Shown here one piece after another: positions 27,035 through 35,595 of a DNA stretch of 64,000 nucleotides. The position numbers and the translations under genes were made by a program. This stretch comes from Chelatococcus reniformis (GTDB lineage: Bacteria > Pseudomonadota > Alphaproteobacteria > Rhizobiales > Beijerinckiaceae): positions 1 through 64,000 of the forward strand of contig NZ_BMGG01000006.1 in assembly GCF_014640075.1 (NCBI RefSeq). Reading direction: 5' to 3'. Numbering within the stretch: the first letter of the stretch is position 1; each line of letters starts with the position of its first letter. The notes beneath the pieces are model-generated. The model saw only the letters and a list, made by a program, of their open reading frames with translations. It was not told the origin of the DNA and searched no databases.

Positions 27035-27513
27035 CGTCGAGCGCCGCGCCCGCCCACCGCGGCTTTGCTCTCCTCGCCCTCAGAGCACGTCTACCCTTGG
27101 CTCAACGTCGACGAGAATGTGGCCGGTATCGCGGTCCCGGAGGAACCTCACGGCAAGGCTCTACACGACGTCAACACCCCCCGCCGTTCACCGATCAACC
27201 CACAGGCGTCCGTCCGCGTTGATGATCGTCTCGCCGCCGGAGAGGGCGTCCATGAAACGTGCGATCGCCGGTCCGAGCGCAGTGCGCTTCTCTGGCTGCC
27301 CTTCCAGCCAAATGTCCGCAAGGGCTGTGTTCCGTCGGTAGTGAACGCCCCGTGCCCACCGAGAACCGTATCATCGTCCAGGTCGAGTAGTCGCCTCTGG
27401 CCCTCCGATCGGCCGCGGCTCGATCCTGCGTGGATGGCCAGAAGCACCGCCGCGGCGTTGACGCGTACGAGACGCCTCACGCGGCACTGCCGAGGGTCTC
27501 CGGCATACGCCGA
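27035..27513. other. Convergent gap between importer and PKS-NRPS genes, with a possible gene remnant
   Basis: No intact gene is supported. On the minus strand, 27286-27188 encodes a short frame with RTALGPAIARF and NADGRLWVDR followed by a stop (see separate entry). Sequence to either side is interrupted by stops in that frame. Confidence 0.45.
27188..27286 (-). pseudogene. Possible remnant of a TrbB/CpaF-like secretion ATPase gene
   Basis: Reading the minus strand, RTALGPAIARF is followed after a short divergent stretch by IINADGRLWVDR and then TGA. This spacing and wording resemble the N-terminal region of conjugative-transfer ATPase TrbB. No Walker motif or other part of the gene is present. 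The match is from memory and short, so coincidence is possible. Confidence 0.3.
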
Positions 27514-30500
27514 TCATCCGACCCTCGCCATCGGGTGCACGTTGTCACGCCGGAAGCTGCTGAGCGACGGCGGAACCGGAAAGGCCTCGTCGTTCTCGGT
27601 CATCGCGTCGGCCACGCGGGCAAGCTCCGCTACCGTCGGGTGCCGGATCAGGTGCTTGGCCTCGAGGCCGAGGCCCTGGTCCAGCATACGTGCTGCGATC
27701 CTGAAGACGTGGATCGAATCGGCGCCGAGCATGAACAGATTATCTTCGACGCCAACGTCGTCGATCTGCAAGACGTCGCCCCAAATGCCCGCCAGGATTC
27801 GTTCCGTAGCATTGCGGGGCGCGACCGGTGTACGAATGTCACGCGGACGGGCTACCTCCGGCTTGGGCAGGGCCTTGCGATCGAGCTTGCCATTGGGTGT
27901 CAGCGGCAGAGCGTCCAGACGCACCCACTGCGCCGGCAGCATATAGTCCGGAAGGCGCTTGCTCAGGTGGGCCTGCAACTGGGCGATGTCCGCCATCGAT
28001 CCCGGCTGTCCCACGTAGTAGCCGACGAGCCGCGTGGTCGAGCCTTCGCCGACAAGGCCCACCGCGGCCGCCGCGACCCCGGAGCAGTCCCGCGCGACAC
28101 ACTCGATGTCTTCAAGCTCGATGCGGAAGCCGCGCAACTTGATCTGAAGGTCGCGCCGGCCGAGGTGCTGGATGCGCCCGTCGGGCAACCGCCGCGCCAA
28201 ATCACCGGTGTGGTAGAACAGACGCGGGAAGCCGCCGGCGATCGTCTCCTCGCGGAAAGCCGCCGCGGTCAGCTGCGGCTGGCCGAAATAACCATTCGCC
28301 AGCCCCTGGCCACCGATGATGAGCTCGCCTGGCACGCCGATGGGGGCGACCTGGCCGCTGGCGTCGAGCACGTGCAGCTCGGTGTTCAGCACGGGATCAC
28401 CGATGGTGATCGGGCCGTCGTCGAGCACGACGCGTCCGGCGCTCGACCAGATCGTCGTCTCCGTCGGGCCATAGACGTTCCACAGCTCCCCCGCCCCGCT
28501 CCCGAGCTGCTCGGCCAGATCGCGCGGAAGCGGCTCGCCGCCGCAGAGCATGCGCAGCCCCTCGTACGGCCTGAAGCCGGCTTCCAGCAGCATGCGCCAA
28601 AGCGACGGCGTGGCTTGGATATGCGTCGGCCGCAGCCGGTCGATGGAGCCGGCCAGCCCAAAGCCGCTGCGCACCTCCTCCCGATCGGCGATCACGACGG
28701 TCCCGCCGGTGATCAACGGCAGGAACAGCTCGAGGAGGGCAATGTCGAACGTCACCGTGGTCACGGCCAACAACGTGTCGCCCGCCGTGAACCCGGGCCG
28801 CGCGGCAAACGACCACAGCAGGTTGGCGAGAGCGAGGTGGCTGACCTCCACCCCCTTCGGCGCGCCCGTCGAGCCCGACGTGAAGATGACGTAGGCGGAG
28901 TCGGCGGGCCGCACCGCCGGCAGATCGATCGGGCGCAGCTGCATATGGCTGCCGGCAGCCATGGCAAGATCCACGAGCGGCAGGCCCGGCGCGAGCGCAC
29001 CGTGGCGGGCATCGTCGGTGACGATGGCGGCCAGGCCTGCATTGTCGGCGATCAGCCGCAGCCGTGCCTCCGGATGGTCCGGGTCGAGCGGTACGAAGGC
29101 GTGACCGGCCTTCATGATCCCGACGAGGCCGACCATGAGGTCGAGCGAGCGCTTGGCGAGGATCGCGACGCGGCTGCCGGCCTGCGGCACCAGCTCACGC
29201 AGGCGCTTGGCCAGCGTGTCCGATGCCCGATCGAGCTCCCAGTAGGTGAGCGACCGATCGCGCCATTGCACGGCCTTGGCATCGGGCGTGCGCCTGGCTT
29301 GGGCGTGGACGAGCTCGGGCAGCGCGCGCAGATCGAGCGCCTCGCGGACGGTGTCGTTGAGCTCCCTGGTCAACCAGCCGAGCGTGGCGGCGTTGTCGAT
29401 GGCGACATCGCGAACGTGCTGTGCAGCATCCTCGGCCAAGGACCGCAGCGCCTGCTCGAAATGTCCGAGCCAACGCGCAATCGTCGCAGCGTCAAACAGA
29501 TCGGTGTTGTAGTCGCAGTCGAGGCGCAGCCCGTCGGGGCCCTCGATTACGTTGAGGAACAGATCGAAATTGGTGAAGGCCTTGGCATTGGGCGCCACGC
29601 GAGCAGTCGCGTCGCCGAATTTCAGCGCATCGCCAAGCCGCTCCAGGTTGAATTGCACTTGGGTGAGCGGCAGTCGCGCCGGCTGGCGGGCGATGTCGAG
29701 CTTGCGCACCAACGTGCCGAACGTGAAATCCTGGTGCTCGTTGAGGTCCACCATCGCCCGCTGCACGGATTTGAGCAGGTCGCCTGCCGGCGCATTTGGA
29801 TCGATTTGCGTCCTGAGCGGCAGGAAGTTGACGCAGTGACCGACGAGGGGACCGCCGTCCACCAGGCTTTGTCCGGCCGTTGGGATGGCGACCACCTGAT
29901 CGCTCTCGCCGGTCAGGTGCCACATCACGATCTGAAAGGCGCTGGCGAGGGTCGTGAACAGCGTCGCCCCCTGACGAGCTCCCGCCTTCTTGACCGTGCG
30001 ATAGAGCTCAGCGTCGATCTCGGCCCGGTAGGTATCGCCCTTGTAAGTCCTCATCGCGGCGCGGGGCCGGTCCGAGGGCAGCTCGGCGTCCGGCGGCAGG
30101 CGCTCGAACCGCTTCAACCAGTAGGTTTCACTCGCTGTCGGCGCCGTGCCCCCCCGCGCCTGGCCGAGGGCGTAGCGGCGGAACGGCAGCGCCGGCTCCA
30201 GCACCGGCAGCGCCGCCCCGCGCTCCGCCTCGTAGAGGTGCGCCAGCTCCTGGAGGATGATGTTCATCGACCAGCCGTCGCACACGATATGGTGGGCCGT
30301 CAGCACCAGCACGTGGCGCTTCGGCGCCAGCGCCACGAGCGTGGCGCGCACGAGCGGCCCGTCGATCAGATCGAACGGTGTAGCCGCATCCGCCGCCAGG
30401 ATAGCCGCCAGCTCGGCCTCTGCGTCACTCGCCGCGCCGTCGCCTCGCTGCTCGATCGTAACCTTCAGGTCGGGATCGACCACGAACATCTCACCGGTTC

Positions 30501-33500
30501 GCTCGAAGCGACCGCGCAGCGCGTCGTGCCGCGACACCACTTCGTCGAGCGCGCGCTGCAGGGCCGCGGCATCCAATGCCCCGTCGAACCGGATGCTGAC
30601 CGATTCGTTGAACGCGCACGAGATCTCGTCGCCGCCCTGGGCCGCCAGCCAGATCTCGCGCTGCGGCTCGGTCGGAGCGACCTCGTCCGGCAGCGGTCGC
30701 TCGGCCGGCGCGGCCGCAATCGTCGCCGCTGGCGCAAGGGGGGCGTCGGCGAGGATGCCCGCCGCCTGAAGCGCATCGAGGCTCTGCGAAAAGATGCGGG
30801 CGATGGTCTCGATCTCCTCGTCGCCGTGAGCCGTCGTCAGGAAGGCGGGGAAGCCGTCCTGGATATGCAGGCCGAGCGACCGCGCCTGCTGGAAGAACAG
30901 GCCGCCGAGACGATCCTCGTCGTTGAAGTTCAGGTAGAACCAGCTGCTGTAGGTCTCGGCCCGGCTGGTGATGCCGCGCCGCTCCAGGTCCGCGTTGATG
31001 CGGGCGACGAGGCGGCCGGTACGCGCCGCCAGTTGCTGCTGGAGCGCCGGCCCGGCGTCGCGCAGGTGCAGCAGCACGGCACGGGCGGCGGCCAGCGCCA
31101 GCGGGTGGCGCACGAAGGTGCCGGCGAAGAAGGTCGGCGCGACCTCGGGAACGGAATCGTCGCCGTAGCGCCATTGGCCGCCGTCGAGCGCATCCATGAA
31201 GCGCGCCGAGCCGGCCAGCACGCCGATGGGCAGGCCTCCGCCGACGACCTTGCCGTAGGTCGCAAGGTCCGCCTTCAGGCCGAGCACGGCCTGCATGCCG
31301 CCCGGATGGGTGCGGAAGCCCGTCACCACCTCGTCCAGGACGAATGCGGTACCGGACTGCTCCGTGACGGTGCGCAGCTCGCGCAGGAATTCGATGGGCA
31401 GCAGCCCGGGATGGCGGCTCTGCACCGGTTCGGTGATGACCGCCGCGATCGAGTCCGCGTTGGCCTTGATCCACTCAAGGCTGTCGGGCGCGGCGTAGGG
31501 CAGCACGACCATATTGCCGACCGAGCCGCGCGGGATACCCGGCGCCACGGGCAGAGCGCGAGGCGGCGCCGTACGGCCGCCGCCCTTCACCAGCACTTCG
31601 TCGAACTGGCCATGGTAGCCACCGCCGAACAGCACGACGCGGTCACGGCCCGTGACGGTGCGGGCGATGCGCATCGCCGCCATCACGGCCTCGGACCCGG
31701 TGTTGCAGAAGGTGACGCGCTCGTTGCCGGTGAGTTCGCAGAGCAGCTCGGCCACCTCTCCTGCCAGCGGCGATTGTGGGCCGATGGCGAAGCCCTCGCC
31801 CATCTGCGCCGCCACGGCATCGAGGACGAAGTCCGGCGCGTGACCGAAGGCGGTCTGGCCGTAGCCGTTGACCAGATCGATGTACTCGTTGCCGTCCACG
31901 TCCCAGAACCGGGCTCCCTTCGAGCGGGCGCAGACGATCGGAAATACGAGCTCCTTCCACTCGGCGCGAAAGCCGGCGGCGGCGCGCGGATCGGCCAGTG
32001 CGGCGCGATGCGTCTGGGTGTAGGCCTTGGAGCCCGCGGCCCGGCCGCTCAGCCGGCGCGCCAAGTCCTCGATGAAGTCCTGCTGCACGGGGCTCAGGGC
32101 GGCGGCCGCCGCCTTGCCCGGCCGATAGACCTGGAAGCGCGAGCCGGCGTCGGCCGTTGTCAGAGATGCCTCGGCCAGCTGCGCCTCGGTGGAGGACGGC
32201 TCGGCGGAGGTCGGCACGGCTGCGATCGCCGCGAGAGGTCCTCCGGCCGAGGACGGCTGCACCGCCGCGACCGCCGCGACCGCCGCGACCGCCGGTCGAG
32301 CCACCGTGGCGCTGGCAGAGCCGGCGGCCCCGTCGAGGCCCGCGCCCGCTCCTTGCAGAACGGCGATCTGCTGGCTGATGACCTGCTGCATCGCGCCGAG
32401 CTGCTGGCGAAACAGATCGGCGATTCCTCCTGCTGGCTCCGCCGCCGTCGCAAGGACCACGGGCGCCGGCGGTAGGGCGACGGGCTGAGCCTGCGCCGGC
32501 GCGGCGGCCGGAGCTTGCGTGGGCGTTGCTTGCCGAGCTGGTGCGGGCGCCACGACCGCTGCGGCGCGCGGCGGCAGGTGCGGGGCGAGGTAGGCGCCAA
32601 GGGCGGCGATGGACGGCAGATCGCCAAGCAGCTGCCGGAACGTCAGCGGCACCTTGAACGTCTGCTGTACGCGTGTCGCGACCTGGGCGAGAAACAGGGA
32701 ATCGAAGCCGAGCTCCAGAAACGACGCATGGTGATCGTCGTCGGCGATCGGCTCGCCTGAGAGATCCTCGAGAATGGCGACGATCTCGGCCGCAAGACCG
32801 GTGTCTGCGATGGTGATAGGCGCAGGCGACGGCTCGGCCTGATCGGACATGGAGGGCGTTCCTTCTGTGCTGTTCGTATTGATCTCTGCAGACGGCTGCT
32901 GCACCGCAGCGGGCGGCTCGATCCAATGCCGCTGGCGCTGAAACCGGTAGGTGGGCAGGGAGACGCGGCGACGGCCGGTGCCGGTCAGCGCGTTCCAATC
33001 GGGCTCGCTGCCGTGGGCCCAGAGAGCGCCTACTGCGTCGCGCACCGCAATGACGTCGTCGCCGTCCGCCGGCAACGTCGTGAGGATGGCGGCATACTGC
33101 TCCTTACGGAGCGATTGCCGGGCCAGCGTGGCCAGCGTCTGGCCCGGACCGACCTCGAGCAGAATGGGCCTGTCGAGCTCCCCCAGCGTCGCCATCGCCC
33201 GGCCGAAGACCACCGCCGCCCGGCACTGGCGGCCCCAATAGTCGGGGGCGCCGGCCTCGGCATCGGTGATCCAGGTCCCGCTCACACTGGACACGTAGGG
33301 AATGGCAGGGCGCTCCGCCGGCATGGCGGCGAAGCGCTGGCGAAGCGGCTCGACCACCGGCTCCATCATGGCGGAGTGGAACGCGTGCGTCGTTCGTAGC
33401 TGCCGGCAGGCGATCCCGCGGCCGGCCAGCGACGCCTCCAAGGCCCCGATCGCCTCGCTGCTGCCGGCCGCGACGCTGTGCTTCGGCCCGTTGGCGGCGG

Positions 33501-35595
33501 CAATGTCCGCGCCCGGCGGCAGCAGCGCCGCGAGCTCATCGGCCGCCAGTCTGACCGACAGCATGACGCCGCGGGGCTGCGCCTGCATCAGGCGGCCGCG
33601 ATCGGCGATCGCTCGCGCGGCGTCCTCATAGCTGAACACGCCCGCGATCGTGGCCGCCACGAGCTCGCCGATGCTGTGGCCGACCATGGCGTCCGGCTTG
33701 AGGCCCCAGCTCATCAGCAGGCGGGCGGTAGCGTGCTCGATCAGGAACAACGCCGGCTGGGTGTTCGCCGTGGCGTCGAGCGGATCGTCGTCGCCCACCG
33801 CGGCATCCGAGAACATCAGTTCACGTACGTCCGCCCCGGTCACCTCGGCCACGCAGGCCGCCCCCCGGTCGACGAAGTGGCGAAACAGCGCCTCGGACTC
33901 GTAAAGCCCCCGTCCCATGTTCCTTGCCTGCGCGCCCTGACCGGGAAACATGAAGACCAGCGGGCGTCCCGGCTCGGCCGTGGCAGTGACGGCCTGCTCA
34001 CGCAGCCGCGCCGCCAGCTCGCCAGCCGAACGGGCGGCCACCGCCGAGCGGTGGGCGAAGGCGCGACGGCCAACCTGAAGGGTGTGAGCGACGTCGCCCA
34101 ACCGCACCTCGCCAGGGCGCTCCATATGATCGGCCAGCGCTGCCCGAGCGTCGATCAGCGCCTGGTCGCTCTTGCCGGAGAGCGGGAAGACGAACGCCAT
34201 TCCCTCCGGGTCGGGCGTCCGCGCCGGACCGGCCGGCGCCTCCTCCATGACCACGTGCACGTTGGTGCCACCGACGCCGAGGGCACTGGTGCCGGTCCGT
34301 CGTGGCGCCGCCCCGGCCGGCCATGCCTGGAGCTCGCGATTGACGTAGAAGGGACTTGCCGCCAGATCGATGCCCGGATTTGGCCGGTCGAAGTGGAGCA
34401 GCGGGGGGATCTCGCCGTGCCGCAGCACAAGCGCCGCCTTGATCAGGCCGGTCACGCCGGCCGCGGCATCGAGATGCCCGACGTTGGCCTTGACCGAACC
34501 GAGGGCGCAGAAGCCGCTCTTGTCCGTGCTGGCGCGGAAGGCCTTGCCGAGCCCGGCGAACTCGATCGGATCGCCCAGCGGCGTGGCGGTGCCGTGAGCC
34601 TCGACGAAGCCGATCGTGTCGGCGGTGATGCCCGCCTGCTGATGCGCCAGGGCGACGACGCGCGCCTGCCAATCGACGCTCGGCGAGGTGAAGCCGACCT
34701 TGCCCGAACCGTCGTTGTTGACGGCACAGCCGCGAATGACCGCATAGACCTGGTCGCCGTCGGCGATGGCATCCTCGAGCCGTCGCAGCACGACGAGCGC
34801 AGCACCGCTGCCGAACACCGTGCCGCCGGCAGCCGCATCGAAGGGCCGGCAGCGCCCATCGGGCGACACCATGCCGCCCTCCTGGTGCAGGTAGCCGCGC
34901 TGCTGCGGAAACGAGATCGAGACGCCCCCGGCGATCGCCATGTCGCACTGGTAGGTCTGCAGGCTTTGCGCTGCCTGGGCCACGGCGAGCAGCGACGTCG
35001 AGCAAGCGCTCGCGACGGTCATGGCGGGCCCGTGCAGATCGAGCTTGTAGGCGACGCGCGTCGCGATGAAATCGTGCCCGGCGCCGACCAGCAACGGATA
35101 TTGGCCAACCTGAAATTCGTTGGTGAAATCCTCGATGACGCGGCGGTCGGCGCAGACGTTGCGAAGAAAGTAGGTGTTGAGCGAGCAGCCGGCGAACACG
35201 CCGATGGCGCCTGCGAAGGTAGCGGGGTCGTGGCCTGCGTCCTCGAGCCCTTGCCACGCGCACTCCAGGAAGACGCGGTGCTGCGGGTCGGTGAGCGCAG
35301 CCTCGCGAGCGTGCATGCCGAAGAACGACGCGTCGAACGTGTCCACGTTCGTGAGGATCGGGCGGGCGGCGACGTAGCTGGCGTCGGCACGCACTTGCGA
35401 AGCGAAGCTGTCGTCGATGTCGGCGGGATCGAAGCGGGAGATGGACTCCACGCCCTGGCGCAGGTTCTGCCAGAAGGCCTCCACCGACCCCGCCCCGGGA
35501 AAGCGCCCGGCAACCCCGACGATGGCGACGGCGCCCAGGTCGAGAAGCTCGCGCGCGGCGCAGTCGTTCGGCTCCGTATCAGCCACAGTCGTCAT
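27514..35595 (-). CDS. Hybrid PKS - aminotransferase - NRPS: KS-AT-ACP-AMT-C-A-PCP
   Basis: A 2693-residue megasynthase. KS at ~20-450 with Cys198 (SACSTS), His334 and His374. AT at ~545-850 with GHSIGE (Ser641) and HAFHS, the malonyl-CoA signature. ACP at ~930-1000 (GFDSL, Ser966). An Ala/Pro-rich linker, 1005-1150. A class III aminotransferase at ~1200-1610 with DEVVTGF and PLP-Lys1449 (TYGKVVGGG). C at ~1640-2070 with an intact HHIVCDG. A at ~2090-2580 with TSGSTGAPKG and Lys2570. PCP with Ser2627 (GADSI). No KR or DH is present, so the beta-ketone made by KS-AT would be transaminated. My manual reading of the A-domain code is DILQLGVIWK, close to the glycine code. The start overlaps the A-PCP stop (ATGA). 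Order resembles the AMT modules of mycosubtilin/iturin and microcystin synthetases. Confidence 0.93.
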   Translation of the reverse strand: MTTVADTEPNDCAARELLDLGAVAIVGVAGRFPGAGSVEAFWQNLRQGVESISRFDPADIDDSFASQVRADASYVAARPILTNVDTFDASFFGMHAREAALTDPQHRVFLECAWQGLEDAGHDPATFAGAIGVFAGCSLNTYFLRNVCADRRVIEDFTNEFQVGQYPLLVGAGHDFIATRVAYKLDLHGPAMTVASACSTSLLAVAQAAQSLQTYQCDMAIAGGVSISFPQQRGYLHQEGGMVSPDGRCRPFDAAAGGTVFGSGAALVVLRRLEDAIADGDQVYAVIRGCAVNNDGSGKVGFTSPSVDWQARVVALAHQQAGITADTIGFVEAHGTATPLGDPIEFAGLGKAFRASTDKSGFCALGSVKANVGHLDAAAGVTGLIKAALVLRHGEIPPLLHFDRPNPGIDLAASPFYVNRELQAWPAGAAPRRTGTSALGVGGTNVHVVMEEAPAGPARTPDPEGMAFVFPLSGKSDQALIDARAALADHMERPGEVRLGDVAHTLQVGRRAFAHRSAVAARSAGELAARLREQAVTATAEPGRPLVFMFPGQGAQARNMGRGLYESEALFRHFVDRGAACVAEVTGADVRELMFSDAAVGDDDPLDATANTQPALFLIEHATARLLMSWGLKPDAMVGHSIGELVAATIAGVFSYEDAARAIADRGRLMQAQPRGVMLSVRLAADELAALLPPGADIAAANGPKHSVAAGSSEAIGALEASLAGRGIACRQLRTTHAFHSAMMEPVVEPLRQRFAAMPAERPAIPYVSSVSGTWITDAEAGAPDYWGRQCRAAVVFGRAMATLGELDRPILLEVGPGQTLATLARQSLRKEQYAAILTTLPADGDDVIAVRDAVGALWAHGSEPDWNALTGTGRRRVSLPTYRFQRQRHWIEPPAAVQQPSAEINTNSTEGTPSMSDQAEPSPAPITIADTGLAAEIVAILEDLSGEPIADDDHHASFLELGFDSLFLAQVATRVQQTFKVPLTFRQLLGDLPSIAALGAYLAPHLPPRAAAVVAPAPARQATPTQAPAAAPAQAQPVALPPAPVVLATAAEPAGGIADLFRQQLGAMQQVISQQIAVLQGAGAGLDGAAGSASATVARPAVAAVAAVAAVQPSSAGGPLAAIAAVPTSAEPSSTEAQLAEASLTTADAGSRFQVYRPGKAAAAALSPVQQDFIEDLARRLSGRAAGSKAYTQTHRAALADPRAAAGFRAEWKELVFPIVCARSKGARFWDVDGNEYIDLVNGYGQTAFGHAPDFVLDAVAAQMGEGFAIGPQSPLAGEVAELLCELTGNERVTFCNTGSEAVMAAMRIARTVTGRDRVVLFGGGYHGQFDEVLVKGGGRTAPPRALPVAPGIPRGSVGNMVVLPYAAPDSLEWIKANADSIAAVITEPVQSRHPGLLPIEFLRELRTVTEQSGTAFVLDEVVTGFRTHPGGMQAVLGLKADLATYGKVVGGGLPIGVLAGSARFMDALDGGQWRYGDDSVPEVAPTFFAGTFVRHPLALAAARAVLLHLRDAGPALQQQLAARTGRLVARINADLERRGITSRAETYSSWFYLNFNDEDRLGGLFFQQARSLGLHIQDGFPAFLTTAHGDEEIETIARIFSQSLDALQAAGILADAPLAPAATIAAAPAERPLPDEVAPTEPQREIWLAAQGGDEISCAFNESVSIRFDGALDAAALQRALDEVVSRHDALRGRFERTGEMFVVDPDLKVTIEQRGDGAASDAEAELAAILAADAATPFDLIDGPLVRATLVALAPKRHVLVLTAHHIVCDGWSMNIILQELAHLYEAERGAALPVLEPALPFRRYALGQARGGTAPTASETYWLKRFERLPPDAELPSDRPRAAMRTYKGDTYRAEIDAELYRTVKKAGARQGATLFTTLASAFQIVMWHLTGESDQVVAIPTAGQSLVDGGPLVGHCVNFLPLRTQIDPNAPAGDLLKSVQRAMVDLNEHQDFTFGTLVRKLDIARQPARLPLTQVQFNLERLGDALKFGDATARVAPNAKAFTNFDLFLNVIEGPDGLRLDCDYNTDLFDAATIARWLGHFEQALRSLAEDAAQHVRDVAIDNAATLGWLTRELNDTVREALDLRALPELVHAQARRTPDAKAVQWRDRSLTYWELDRASDTLAKRLRELVPQAGSRVAILAKRSLDLMVGLVGIMKAGHAFVPLDPDHPEARLRLIADNAGLAAIVTDDARHGALAPGLPLVDLAMAAGSHMQLRPIDLPAVRPADSAYVIFTSGSTGAPKGVEVSHLALANLLWSFAARPGFTAGDTLLAVTTVTFDIALLELFLPLITGGTVVIADREEVRSGFGLAGSIDRLRPTHIQATPSLWRMLLEAGFRPYEGLRMLCGGEPLPRDLAEQLGSGAGELWNVYGPTETTIWSSAGRVVLDDGPITIGDPVLNTELHVLDASGQVAPIGVPGELIIGGQGLANGYFGQPQLTAAAFREETIAGGFPRLFYHTGDLARRLPDGRIQHLGRRDLQIKLRGFRIELEDIECVARDCSGVAAAAVGLVGEGSTTRLVGYYVGQPGSMADIAQLQAHLSKRLPDYMLPAQWVRLDALPLTPNGKLDRKALPKPEVARPRDIRTPVAPRNATERILAGIWGDVLQIDDVGVEDNLFMLGADSIHVFRIAARMLDQGLGLEAKHLIRHPTVAELARVADAMTENDEAFPVPPSLSSFRRDNVHPMARVG
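32261..32294. repeat. Tandem 9-bp repeat in the PKS linker
   Basis: ACCGCCGCG is repeated about 3.8 times without a spacer. On the coding strand it encodes an Ala-Ala-Val repeat in the flexible linker between the ACP and the aminotransferase. Copy number may vary between strains without breaking frame. Confidence 0.8.

Noticed and set aside
32261..32294. Short tandem repeats considered as a CRISPR array
   Set aside because: The 9-bp units are contiguous, have no spacers and encode an in-frame protein linker.
27430..32475. A 1681-residue open frame on the plus strand opposite the PKS-NRPS gene
   Set aside because: It is antisense to clear C, A, PCP and AMT domains, has low-complexity His/Arg/Gly-rich content, and is explained by GC-rich third-codon bias on the other strand.
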